Shown one piece after another: positions 1 through 7,109 of a DNA stretch of 19,149 nucleotides. The notes beneath the pieces are model-generated. The model was not told the origin of the DNA. It did not search any database and was given only the letters and a program-made list of their open reading frames with translations. Positions within the stretch are counted from its first letter, which is position 1, and each line of letters starts with the position of its first letter. The stretch is from Candidatus Aminicenantota bacterium (GTDB lineage: Bacteria; Acidobacteriota; Aminicenantia; UBA2199): contig JAGLQA010000022.1 in NCBI GenBank assembly GCA_023137075.1, forward strand, positions 1 through 19,149. The letters are read 5' to 3'. A program made the translations under genes and the position numbers.

Positions 1-1
1 A

Positions 2-118
2 CGGTACTTGATCAAGTTGTCGATCCTGGGGCAGTGCTGGGCCGGTGGTTCATTTACAGCGGCCTTTACCCTGCCGGAGGTTCGTCTCTATTATGGCATA
101 AAAATCCTGGGCCAGTGA
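2..118 (+). CDS. C-terminal fragment of an unidentified protein (partial at window start)
   Basis: The frame beginning at base 2 is open for 38 codons and ends in TGA at 116-118. The peptide has an alternating hydrophobic pattern and ends in LYYGIKILGQ, which looks like the beta-strand end of an extracytoplasmic protein. The spacing of the final strands faintly recalls the C-terminus of bacterial alpha-2-macroglobulins, but I would not name it on that. Frame 1 is also open here, to TGA at 136-138, so the coding frame is a judgement. It lies upstream of alr on the same strand, about 190 nt away. Confidence 0.35.
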   Translation, partial: RYLIKLSILGQCWAGGSFTAAFTLPEVRLYYGIKILGQ

Positions 119-134
119 GTAAGGAGGTTGCAAA

Positions 135-249
135 ATGAGGGATAAAATCGTTGCACGAAAGCGGCAGACGGGTACATATGTTGCACGATGAGTAATATGG
201 ATGCAAAATGAACGTTTTGAGCCGGATGGCAGATATCTTGCTAAGATAG
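135..249 (+). other. Chain of three mini-ORFs linked by ATGA stop/start overlaps
   Basis: A full Shine-Dalgarno AAGGAGG (121-127) sits 7 nt before ATG 135. That ATG opens an 18-codon basic ORF (MRDKIVARKRQTGTYVAR) ending in TGA 189-191. The stop overlaps ATG 188 of a 7-codon ORF, whose TGA 209-211 overlaps ATG 208 of a 13-codon ORF ending in TAG 247-249. The first ATG also overlaps the frame-1 stop at 136-138. It could be a translated leader before alr, a decayed small gene, or chance. No family is recognisable. Confidence 0.25.
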
Positions 250-257
250 AAGCGGGC

Positions 258-286
258 TGGAAATTTAGTGAAAAAAAGTGTAGAAT
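258..286 (+). promoter_or_regulatory. Candidate sigma70-type promoter of alr
   Basis: TGGAAA (258-263, 4 of 6 matches to the -35 consensus) is followed after 17 nt by TAGAAT (281-286, 5 of 6). Transcription would start near 293, giving a leader of about 17 nt. That leader contains GGTGAG (299-304), a partial ribosome binding site 5 nt before the alr ATG. The -35 is weak, so this is tentative. Confidence 0.4.
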
Positions 287-309
287 GTTTTCTAAAACGG
301 TGAGTCAAA

Positions 310-1437
310 ATGAAGAGCTATATTGAGATTAATGCGGCAAACTTAGTGCATAATTTGAAACTATTCAGGGATCATACGAAAAAGAAGATCATGTTTGTAG
401 TAAAGGCTCACGCCTACGGGCACGGTTTAAAAGAAGTGATTACCATAACAAAAGACCTCACCTTTATCGATTACTACGCGGTGGATTCGTTGGATGAGGC
501 CCTGACCATCCGAAAAATAGACAGGAAGAAAAAGATCCTGGTCATCGGCTGGGCCGACGGGGAAGAATTAAAAGAGATGATAACTCACCGGTTCGAGATT
601 ATCATACCTTCGATCGATCATCTTAAGGTGGTTAGCGAGATCGCACGGAAACTGCAAATCCATGCCCACTGCCATTTTAAGGTGGAGACCGGGACGTCCA
701 GGTTGGGGATGAAACCGGATGAACTGGTCGATCTTTTTAACGGTTCGGGTTATGAACACATCGATTTTACCGGCGTCTATTCCCATTTTGCCAATATCGA
801 GGATACCACGGATCACACCTTTGCCCGGGGCCAATTACGGATTTTTAACGATGTGATCGCACAAATCGACAGCAAAATAAACGCTCGCTTGTTGAAACAC
901 TTCTCCTGCTCGGCCTCAACATTACTGTTCCCGGAGACCTATTTCGATATCGTCCGAGTCGGCATTTCGGCTTACGGGTTCTGGCCTTCAAGAGAGACCT
1001 ATATTTCCTATATCGAAAAAAACAAACACCCCATTGCCTTAAAACCGGTTCTCAGTTGGGTCGCGAAAGTAGCGCAGGTGAAACACCGCAAACAGGGGGA
1101 ATATATCGGTTACGGGTTGACCTATCGTACTTTCAGCGATGCCCGGGTTGCCGTTATCCCGGTGGGTTATTACGACGGCTATGACCGGAAACTTTCCAAT
1201 ATTGCCAATATTATTATCCGGGGCGTTAAAGCGCCGGTCAGGGGCAGGGTGTGCATGAACATGTTTATGGCAGAGGTTACTCATATTAAAGATGTGGGGG
1301 AGGGTGACCGGGTACTATTGATCGGCGAAGAAGGCGATGAAAAAATAGGGGTGGATTACCTGGCCGATTTGGCAGGCACCATCAATTACGAAATGGTATC
1401 CCGCATCAACCCTCTCCTTCCAAGGAAGATCGTCTGA
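310..1437 (+). CDS. alr: Alanine racemase (PLP-dependent)
   Basis: It interconverts L- and D-alanine in the cytoplasm, supplying D-Ala for peptidoglycan. At 375 residues it has the usual family length. The N-terminal TIM barrel carries the PLP lysine K32 in VVKAHAYGHG. The substrate and phosphate region includes TGTSRLGM (127-134) and YSHFAN (157-162). The C-terminal beta domain has the second catalytic residue, Y268, in IGYGLTYRT, followed by the conserved IPVGYYDGY (283-291) and GRVCMNM (312-318). All key residues are present, so it should be active. The ATG at 310 has a modest GGTGAG site and a candidate promoter just upstream. The stop lies only 9 nt from that of the convergent MscS gene, leaving no room for a separate terminator. 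A role in cell-wall D-Ala supply is inferred from the family. Confidence 0.95.
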   Translation: MKSYIEINAANLVHNLKLFRDHTKKKIMFVVKAHAYGHGLKEVITITKDLTFIDYYAVDSLDEALTIRKIDRKKKILVIGWADGEELKEMITHRFEIIIPSIDHLKVVSEIARKLQIHAHCHFKVETGTSRLGMKPDELVDLFNGSGYEHIDFTGVYSHFANIEDTTDHTFARGQLRIFNDVIAQIDSKINARLLKHFSCSASTLLFPETYFDIVRVGISAYGFWPSRETYISYIEKNKHPIALKPVLSWVAKVAQVKHRKQGEYIGYGLTYRTFSDARVAVIPVGYYDGYDRKLSNIANIIIRGVKAPVRGRVCMNMFMAEVTHIKDVGEGDRVLLIGEEGDEKIGVDYLADLAGTINYEMVSRINPLLPRKIV

Positions 1438-1446
1438 AGAAAGCGG

Positions 1447-2679
1447 TTAACCACGCGGCCCATTCCCGGTTGTGACGCCGGGGGGATCGGTGGAGTATTG
1501 AAAAACCTTCAGATCAAATTCTTTGACCACGGCCAGGAGATGATCGAATATATCCGACTGGATGGCTTCGTAATTTGCCCAGACCGTGTCATTGGTAAAG
1601 ACATAAATCTCCAGGGGAAGCCCGGTGGGCCCGGGTTGAAGCTGCCTGATTAAGAAGGTTAAGTCCTGCTTGATCTTTTCATGGCTGCGCAGGTAGGCGC
1701 TTATGTAGGCCCGGAAGGTGCCTAAGTTGGTTAACCGCCTGCCATTGACTTTACTGCTCATGCCGATGCTTTTCTCCCTATTGTACTGCTCGATCTCTGC
1801 TGTCTTCTTTTTTATGTAGCCTTTTAACAATTCGATTTTCTCAAATTTCTTAATCATTATCTCGTCGCAGAACCTGATGCTGCTCAGGTCGATAAATATG
1901 GACCGTTTGATTCTTCTGCCGCCGCAGTCTTTCATGCCGCGCCAATTTTTAAAGGAGGCATCGATCAGTTTATGGGTGGGAATAACCGTGATGGTTTTAT
2001 CCCAGTTCTGTACTTTAATAGTATGTAGGGCAATATCGATCACATCTCCGTCCGCTTTAAATGCCGGGGCCTCTATCCAATCCCCAAGCCGCATTAAGTC
2101 GTTGGAAGTAATCTGGATACTGGCGACAAAGGAGAGTATGGTGTCGCGAAAGATTAAAAGTAGTACCGCCATTAAAGCGCCGATTCCACTAAACAGCACT
2201 AAGGGTGATTGCCCCGAAAAAATTCCGATTAAAACCAACCCGCCCATAATATAAATGATAAGAACAACGGTTTGCACATAACCTTTTATGGATCTTCCTT
2301 CAAACTGTTTGTTTTTCGTATAAATCTTGTTTACTGCATGTAAAAACGCAGAGATGGTTGTCAGGACGATGATGAAAATCAGGGCAATGGCAATCCGTTG
2401 AATCAAAACCGCGACCGGGGGGACCAGGTAGGAAAAAAAGTTGATTATCAACAAAGAGGGGATAAAGGCGCCTTTTTTCGTTACTTTTTTAATTAGAATG
2501 ATATCGTCATATTTGTTCTGCGTTTTTTCGGCCAATAGTCCCAATAATTTCAGGATGATCTTCCGGGTTATCACATAAGCAATGTAACTAAATAAAATAA
2601 CCAGGAGAATATTAATCAATTGTTCAATGGCCGGGTTACGGCTCATCCACTCACCGATATTTTCTATCCAGGTCATCAT
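1447..2679 (-). CDS. MscS-family mechanosensitive channel, YbdG-like
   Basis: This is a predicted inner-membrane channel that opens under membrane tension to relieve osmotic downshock. The 410 residues match the length of E. coli YbdG (MscM) rather than the shorter MscS. Hydrophobic segments lie at about 21-38, 72-92, 95-113, 135-155 and 160-178. The pore helix and start of the beta domain follow in SGIGALMAVLLLIFRDT (164-180) and IQITSNDLMRLGDWIE (188-203). VIPTHKLIDASFKNWRGM (232-249) is typical of the YbdG branch. The C-terminal cytoplasmic part (about 260-410) is charged. Two ATGs lie in tandem (M1 and M2), with no clear ribosome binding site and a possible promoter ending 9 nt upstream. 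It is convergent with alr and co-directional with the genes upstream, but the 134-nt gap suggests its own transcript. Confidence 0.9.
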   Translation of the reverse strand: MMTWIENIGEWMSRNPAIEQLINILLVILFSYIAYVITRKIILKLLGLLAEKTQNKYDDIILIKKVTKKGAFIPSLLIINFFSYLVPPVAVLIQRIAIALIFIIVLTTISAFLHAVNKIYTKNKQFEGRSIKGYVQTVVLIIYIMGGLVLIGIFSGQSPLVLFSGIGALMAVLLLIFRDTILSFVASIQITSNDLMRLGDWIEAPAFKADGDVIDIALHTIKVQNWDKTITVIPTHKLIDASFKNWRGMKDCGGRRIKRSIFIDLSSIRFCDEIMIKKFEKIELLKGYIKKKTAEIEQYNREKSIGMSSKVNGRRLTNLGTFRAYISAYLRSHEKIKQDLTFLIRQLQPGPTGLPLEIYVFTNDTVWANYEAIQSDIFDHLLAVVKEFDLKVFQYSTDPPGVTTGNGPRG

Positions 2680-2688
2680 AATAATGAA

Positions 2689-2717
2689 AGCCTAATACAT
2701 TTTTTTGAAAATTGCAA
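2689..2717 (-). promoter_or_regulatory. Possible promoter of the MscS-family gene
   Basis: On the minus strand TTGCAA (2712-2717, 4 of 6) is followed after exactly 17 nt by TAGGCT (2689-2694, 3 of 6). The first ATG lies 9 nt beyond the -10, so the transcript would have almost no leader, consistent with the missing Shine-Dalgarno. The weak -10 keeps confidence low. Confidence 0.3.
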
Positions 2718-2813
2718 GATTTTAGCCGGAATTTCCGTTAAATAAATGTCTCCGCCGGCAACGTTCGCTAAGGGCTTCCGGTTAACTTACACTTTTTTAC
2801 GAAGGAGTAACAA

Positions 2814-3020
2814 CTATTCTTTCTTGCTTAATGTCGTAATGATAAGCATGGGCCCGACAAAAAAAGCTTTACCGATAAAGTACAGGCCGATACCGGTCGA
2901 AACGGCATCGTCTTTCATATCAAATCCTGTTTTTTGCAGAATCCAGATTCCCGCGACCAGGCATATCGTAAAGGACAAAACTCCCGACAAAATCCCGAAT
3001 ATTTTTCGCGCTTTTAACAT
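2814..3020 (-). CDS. Small two-helix membrane protein, unknown function
   Basis: This 68-residue ORF has a strong ribosome binding site, AAGGAGGT, 9 nt before its ATG, which makes it a convincing gene. It starts with a basic MLKARK, followed by a hydrophobic helix (about 8-28). A short charged and polar stretch with FDMKDDAVSTG comes next, then a second helix (about 41-63) and a basic end, SKKE. By the positive-inside rule both ends would be cytoplasmic with the acidic loop outside. I recognise no family. It lies alone between the MscS-family and GNAT genes, with 134 nt and 207 nt of non-coding DNA on either side, so any link to the osmotic channel is only positional. Confidence 0.7.
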   Translation of the reverse strand: MLKARKIFGILSGVLSFTICLVAGIWILQKTGFDMKDDAVSTGIGLYFIGKAFFVGPMLIITTLSKKE

Positions 3021-3086
3021 TTAAATTATACCTCCTTAAAATACCTCCCCCTCGTCACCGGTCAGCCGGCCGGCAAACTTCTCGAA

Positions 3087-3107
3087 AGATATTGTCTAAC
3101 AATATTT
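3087..3107. repeat. Inverted repeat upstream of the small membrane protein gene
   Basis: ATATTGT (89-95 of the 3000 block) and ACAATAT (99-105) form a perfect 7-bp inverted repeat around a 3-nt centre, extendable by a G-T and an A-T pair. It lies about 70 nt upstream of the start at 3020 and could be an operator. The rest of the 3021-3227 spacer holds no gene or clear promoter that I can see. Confidence 0.3.
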
Positions 3108-3227
3108 GTAAACATCCATGGGGCGGATGTAATCGAATGCGGGTTTTAGATTTTCGCCTATATTTTCGCTGCACAGGCAAACCGGCAGGATTAAAAGTAC
3201 GAGCAAACATGAACTCGATGTTGCTTC

Positions 3228-4355
3228 TTACCGGCAGCGCTGCCAGTCGGACTGCTTGTACACACCTTCCAATTCCCGCCAGAAATCCTTCATATCACAG
3301 GTCATGATCAACATATCCTGTTTATGTTTATCTTGATCCAGTAAATACTTGGGGAGTATGTGCCCCTCTTTGAACCCGAATTTTTTCAATATATTTTGAA
3401 ACCCGGCCTGCGGGGTCATCATCTTGGCGATTAAGTGTTCGAGCTTATGGTTGAGTGCCTGGGAATAAAGTTCCCTCATTAAAATCATACCCAGCCCTTT
3501 CCGTTGAAAATCCCGGGCCACGATGACACGAATTTCTCCTTCGTCGCGATGCCAGTCGTCACCGACAAGAAAAAGCTCACCTTCGGCAACAATATTTTCC
3601 TCACGCAGGGCAATCACCCGGACGGCCAGTCTCTCCACGATCGAGTGAAGGCGTTTTTTCACCACGTCCTTTTTGGTCACATCTACCTTCAGGTATTTCC
3701 GGTCTGAGAAGGGCAGGGCCTGGTAAAAATACATCAATTTATTCAAATCATCTTCATTCAGGGTCAGGAGCCTCAAGGTAATCTTCGTTCCATCCTTCAG
3801 GGGTTCGGTTACGACTTTACTAAAATCTTTCATATCGCAGGTCATGATCAACATGTCCTGTTTCCGGTTTTCTTGATCCTTTGCATACTGGGTCAGGACC
3901 TGCCCCTCTTTAAAGCCGAATTTTTTTAGTATTTTCCGGAACCCGATCTGGGGGGTCATTATTTTGGCTACTAAATGTTCGATTTTATGATCGAGAACCA
4001 GATAATAAAGCTGCCACATTACAATCGTACACAGTCCTTTGCGTTGAAACTCCCGGGCCACGATGACACGAAGCTCGCCCTGGTCCCGATGCCAATCGTC
4101 CTCGGTAAGGAAAAGTTCACCTTCAGCAACGATATCGTCACCATGAAGGGCAATCACCCGGACCGCGTTTTTTTCTAAAATCGCGTTCAGCCTTTTCTTC
4201 ACCACATCCTTTTTCGTCACATCGACTTTGAGGTATTTTCGATCTTCAAAGGGCAGCGCCTGGTAGAATTTCATCAATTTTTCCAGGTCATCGATTTTCA
4301 AAAGCCTCAATGTGACCTTTGTCCCGTCTTTTAAGGTTTCGGTTTTATTTTCCAA
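3228..4355 (-). CDS. Tandem-GNAT acetyltransferase-like protein (two fused copies)
   Basis: The 375 residues hold two complete GNAT-fold copies, about 8-178 and 186-358, aligned at a fixed offset of 180 residues from residue 31 onward. Over that ungapped stretch (31-178 against 211-358) I count 109 identities in 148. Family members transfer acyl groups from acyl-CoA to an amine; the substrate is unknown here. The acetyl-CoA loop is QRKGLG in copy 2 (284-289) but QRKGLC in copy 1 (104-109), where the last glycine is lost, so copy 1 may not bind CoA. Both copies share GFRKILKKFGF-like ends. The start is TTG at 4353-4355, 8 nt after AAGGGGG, just past the pdxJ stop (16-nt gap), so it is probably the last gene of the ftsH operon. 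A short unrelated tail (359-375) ends the protein. Confidence 0.85.
   Translation of the reverse strand: MENKTETLKDGTKVTLRLLKIDDLEKLMKFYQALPFEDRKYLKVDVTKKDVVKKRLNAILEKNAVRVIALHGDDIVAEGELFLTEDDWHRDQGELRVIVAREFQRKGLCTIVMWQLYYLVLDHKIEHLVAKIMTPQIGFRKILKKFGFKEGQVLTQYAKDQENRKQDMLIMTCDMKDFSKVVTEPLKDGTKITLRLLTLNEDDLNKLMYFYQALPFSDRKYLKVDVTKKDVVKKRLHSIVERLAVRVIALREENIVAEGELFLVGDDWHRDEGEIRVIVARDFQRKGLGMILMRELYSQALNHKLEHLIAKMMTPQAGFQNILKKFGFKEGHILPKYLLDQDKHKQDMLIMTCDMKDFWRELEGVYKQSDWQRCR
3282..3725 (-). repeat. Second copy of a 540-bp-offset intragenic tandem duplication
   Basis: This DNA encodes residues 211-358 of the tandem GNAT gene and repeats 3822-4265 at a constant 540-bp offset. Near-identical blocks are visible, for example around the MTCDMKDF codons at 3282-3305 and 3822-3845. 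The ungapped alignment points to a duplication inside one gene rather than fusion of distant paralogues. Confidence 0.85.
3822..4265 (-). repeat. First copy of the intragenic GNAT duplication
   Basis: This DNA encodes residues 31-178 of the tandem GNAT gene. It is the copy whose acetyl-CoA loop ends in Cys (TGT) where the other copy has Gly (GGT), a single-base difference. Confidence 0.85.
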
Positions 4356-4371
4356 AAGAATTACCCCCTTT

Positions 4372-5094
4372 TTATTTGTATGGTTTTTCCATCAACTCTT
4401 TCATGCGGCGGACTGCTTTTCCTAAACCCATAAAAGTTGAATTGGCGATGATGGAATGGCCGATGTTTAACTCCTCGATGTCTTCAAAGGCCACAATTTC
4501 CGCCACGTTTTGATAGGTCAGTCCATGCCCGGCCAGGATCCTGAAATTCAATTTTTTTGCATAAACCACCACTTTTTTTATTTTATCAAGTTCCAGTATG
4601 GCATAACTATTGTTCCAGCTTTTGGCATACTCACCGGTATTGAGCTCAATGACTTTAATACCCAGGCGGTGACAGGCTTTTATCTGGTCGATGGACGGAT
4701 CTACAAAGATCGACACTTCGATACCGGCGGCCTTGAGATTGCCGGCCACTTCCTCGATCTTGTCACCGTACATAACCACATCGAGACCGCCGGTGGTGGT
4801 TACCTCGTCATCCGTTTCCGGGACCAGGGTGCAGGTGTCGGGTTTGTACTTCAGGGCAAGCTTGACCATCTCCATGGATATGGCCATCTCTAAATTTAAT
4901 TTTGTCTTCACCACCGACCGTAATAATTTTAAATCTCTTTCCTGGATATGCCGCCGGTCCTGTCTCAGGTGAATGGTAATACCATCGGCTCCGGCAAGTT
5001 CGGCAATGGCCGCGGCATATACCGGATCGGGCTCGTTCGTCTTTCTAGCCTCCCTTATGGTTGCGATGTGATCGACATTTACACCTAATTTCAT
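4372..5094 (-). CDS. pdxJ: Pyridoxine 5'-phosphate synthase
   Basis: PdxJ condenses 1-deoxy-D-xylulose 5-phosphate with the 3-amino-2-oxopropyl phosphate made by PdxA, giving pyridoxine 5'-phosphate in the DXP-dependent vitamin B6 route. The 240 residues match the family length. The N-terminus MKLGVNVDHIATIREAR is diagnostic. The expected active-site residues are present: H42 in ITIHLRQDRRHI, E69 in LNLEMAIS, and H190 in ILAGHGLTY, plus IEELNIGHSII (206-216). The ATG follows the glmM stop by a single nucleotide, and its GGAGG ribosome site lies inside the last glmM codons, so the two are translationally coupled. Placement after glmM matches the known ftsH-folP-cdaA-cdaR-glmM-pdxJ type clusters. 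No other B6 gene is in the window. Confidence 0.95.
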   Translation of the reverse strand: MKLGVNVDHIATIREARKTNEPDPVYAAAIAELAGADGITIHLRQDRRHIQERDLKLLRSVVKTKLNLEMAISMEMVKLALKYKPDTCTLVPETDDEVTTTGGLDVVMYGDKIEEVAGNLKAAGIEVSIFVDPSIDQIKACHRLGIKVIELNTGEYAKSWNNSYAILELDKIKKVVVYAKKLNFRILAGHGLTYQNVAEIVAFEDIEELNIGHSIIANSTFMGLGKAVRRMKELMEKPYK

Positions 5095-5095
5095 A

Positions 5096-6442
5096 TTATC
5101 CTCCGATTTCCGATTTTATTAGGTTTTCAAATTTTTCTATATTTTCGTGGATGATTGATTCTTCCCCGGATTCTATCATCAGCCGTATTTTGGGTTCGGT
5201 TCCGGAATACCTGATTATTATTCGTGAATTACCGGCGTGTTTTCCGGTGAAATCTTCCATCATCCGCTTCAATGCATCCCAGGTATTTATATCCTTTTTT
5301 TTCCGGATATCGATGTTTTTCGTGACCTGGGGAAACAGGGGAAGCTGCTTAAACAGATCCACTGGTTTTAAATCAAAATAGGCGAGGGCTTTGAGAAAAT
5401 AGATGGCGGTTAATATCCCGTCACCGGTACGCTGCAGCCGGCGCAGGATGGTATGACCTGATTGTTCACCCCCGATTAAGGCGTCCCTGCGCTGCATCTC
5501 CCGGTATACATTATAATCGCCTACCGGGGTCCTGATATATGTAATTCCCATCCGGGAAAGCGCTTTTTCGAGACCTAAGTTACCCATAATTGTGCCCACC
5601 ACAATTTTATTAAACGCCTGGTCGGTTTCGAGTAGATGCCGTGAGATGATATACAACGAATGGTCCCCGTCGAGTATATTGCCGTTTTGATCGGCAAATA
5701 TGACCCGGTCACCGTCACCGTCAAAGGCTGCGGCGATGTCCGCACCCCGCGCGATAACCTCTTCCCCGAGTTTTTCCGGGTTTGTCGAGCCGCTGTCCCG
5801 GTTGATATTTTTGCCGTCGGGCGCCGCATTGATGATTTCTGTCTCGAAACCGGTTTCTTGAAACACGGCAGGCGCAATTTCATGAACCGCCCCGTGGGCG
5901 CAGTCTATAATCGCTTTGCCTTTTTCCCCCTTTAAATGAGATGCTTCTTCGATTAAAAAATCCCTATATCTATCTTTGTCCCTGATTTTTACAATGTGTG
6001 GCTGTACCCGGCTGTTTTCGTCTTTCCCGGCGTTATTTATCGAAAAAAAAATATTTTCGATGTCCATTTCAAACTCCGGCGCTATTTTTTCGCCGTTTCC
6101 GTTAAAAATTTTAATGCCGTTATCATAATAGGGGTTATGTGAAGCCGTTACCATGACGCCATAATCGAAGTTACTGCGACCGGTCATGAATGACAGTCCC
6201 GGGGTCGGCAAAACACCGCAGTCAAAAACCTTTGCCCGGTTTGAGATGCCGGCAGCCATTCGCTCCATTATTTTTTCTCCCGAATTACGGGTGTCTCTAC
6301 CGAACAATATCCGGCAATCCTTTAACCGTTCTCCCATTGCCCGGCCAAGTTTTAAAAGGGATTCGTCATCTAAAGGAAAATCCCCCACCCTGCCCCGGAT
6401 GCCGTCGGTGCCGAATAATCTACTTTTTTTTGTCCGTCTCAT
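5096..6442 (-). CDS. glmM: Phosphoglucosamine mutase
   Basis: GlmM converts glucosamine-6-phosphate to glucosamine-1-phosphate, the branch into UDP-GlcNAc for peptidoglycan and lipopolysaccharide. I chose ATG 6440-6442 (448 residues), because FGTDGIRGR then begins at residue 10 and the catalytic serine in TASHNPYYDNGIK is S101, matching Ser102 of E. coli. A longer in-frame start exists at 6496 but lies deep inside cdaR. Metal loop DGDGDR (241-246), sugar loop GGEQSGH (324-330) and phosphate loop RYSGTEPKIR near the C-terminus are intact. The start overlaps the end of cdaR by 23 nt. GlmM is known to bind and inhibit CdaA in several Firmicutes, so adjacency to cdaA/cdaR fits a regulatory unit, though inhibition here is inference. 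Confidence 0.95.
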   Translation of the reverse strand: MRRTKKSRLFGTDGIRGRVGDFPLDDESLLKLGRAMGERLKDCRILFGRDTRNSGEKIMERMAAGISNRAKVFDCGVLPTPGLSFMTGRSNFDYGVMVTASHNPYYDNGIKIFNGNGEKIAPEFEMDIENIFFSINNAGKDENSRVQPHIVKIRDKDRYRDFLIEEASHLKGEKGKAIIDCAHGAVHEIAPAVFQETGFETEIINAAPDGKNINRDSGSTNPEKLGEEVIARGADIAAAFDGDGDRVIFADQNGNILDGDHSLYIISRHLLETDQAFNKIVVGTIMGNLGLEKALSRMGITYIRTPVGDYNVYREMQRRDALIGGEQSGHTILRRLQRTGDGILTAIYFLKALAYFDLKPVDLFKQLPLFPQVTKNIDIRKKKDINTWDALKRMMEDFTGKHAGNSRIIIRYSGTEPKIRLMIESGEESIIHENIEKFENLIKSEIGG

Positions 6443-7106
6443 ATTTATTGGTCTCTTCGACAACCAGTTGAATTTCAATCTCCTCACTGCCTTCAACTCT
6501 CAGAATCTCCTCTCTTTTTTGCAGGTAGAGCTTAAGGGTTTTGCTTTTATTAATTTCACTTAGGTCGACGCTTTGTTCAACTATAACGGTGTTAATGGCG
6601 GTAATTTGAGATTTGTAACCGTAGATTCTGACTTTTCCCGGCACTATTTTTTTCGTTAGTACGATTCCCCGCGCGGGTTTTCCCGTGAAGTTGACTTTAA
6701 CAGCCACCTCTTTCCAGATCAGTTGTTTTACCGTTACGGCAATCATCCTGGGATGGATGGTCACTTCCTCCGGGTCAATGTTTCCCGGTAATTCGAGAAA
6801 ATCGCCGGCTAATAGGTTCAGTGTTGTACCCTGGGAGATTCCCGCAAGGTCTATTTTTATTTTAAAATCATCTGCGGATATATTTTTTATCTCTCGTGAT
6901 GTGCCTTTTACTTTTATTCTTACTTTCTCCGGCCTGGGATTGGCATCGATATTTTCCGAGGTATTGAAAAATTCCACGTTAGCTTCAAAATTTTTCTCTA
7001 AGTAGGCATGTTCCTGCCCGGCGATTAAAATCCACACTGTTAACGCAAACAAAAGAGCGGTAACTTTGAGTCCGAAATTATTGAAAAATAGGTGCTTTAT
7101 TTTCAT
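6420..7106 (-). CDS. cdaR: YbbR-domain protein, CdaA regulator CdaR
   Basis: This is a membrane-anchored extracytoplasmic partner of the diadenylate cyclase. One N-terminal helix (about 14-30, LKVTALLFALTVWILIAG) anchors 198 residues of beta-rich sequence. I read two YbbR repeats, about 38-127 and 131-217, the second starting WKEVAVKVNFTGKPARG, a typical YbbR motif. A Lys-rich end follows (TDKKK). Firmicute CdaR proteins usually carry more repeats, so this is a short form. The ATG lies 3 nt after the cdaA stop and the 3' end overlaps glmM, placing the gene in the middle of a coupled cdaA-cdaR-glmM block. In Bacillus and Listeria CdaR modulates CdaA activity; direction and signal are unknown here. 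Confidence 0.88.
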   Translation of the reverse strand: MKIKHLFFNNFGLKVTALLFALTVWILIAGQEHAYLEKNFEANVEFFNTSENIDANPRPEKVRIKVKGTSREIKNISADDFKIKIDLAGISQGTTLNLLAGDFLELPGNIDPEEVTIHPRMIAVTVKQLIWKEVAVKVNFTGKPARGIVLTKKIVPGKVRIYGYKSQITAINTVIVEQSVDLSEINKSKTLKLYLQKREEILRVEGSEEIEIQLVVEETNKYETDKKK

Positions 7107-7109
7107 CGT

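Noticed and set aside
66..308. 80-codon minus-strand ORF opposite the alr leader
   Set aside because: No ribosome site, no family resemblance and low-complexity composition; it is antisense to the probable promoter and mini-ORF region.
3161..3227. Imperfect hairpin after the tandem GNAT stop as a terminator
   Set aside because: The AGCAACAT / ATGTTTGCT stem needs a bulge and is followed by only a short, interrupted T-run.
3233..3244. 12-bp palindrome GGCAGCGCTGCC
   Set aside because: It lies within the last codons of the GNAT gene and has no second copy or promoter nearby; probably coincidental.
6443..6496. 18-residue N-terminal extension of GlmM
   Set aside because: It would overlap cdaR by a further 54 nt and push the catalytic Ser from 101 to 119; the ATG at 6442 fits the family.
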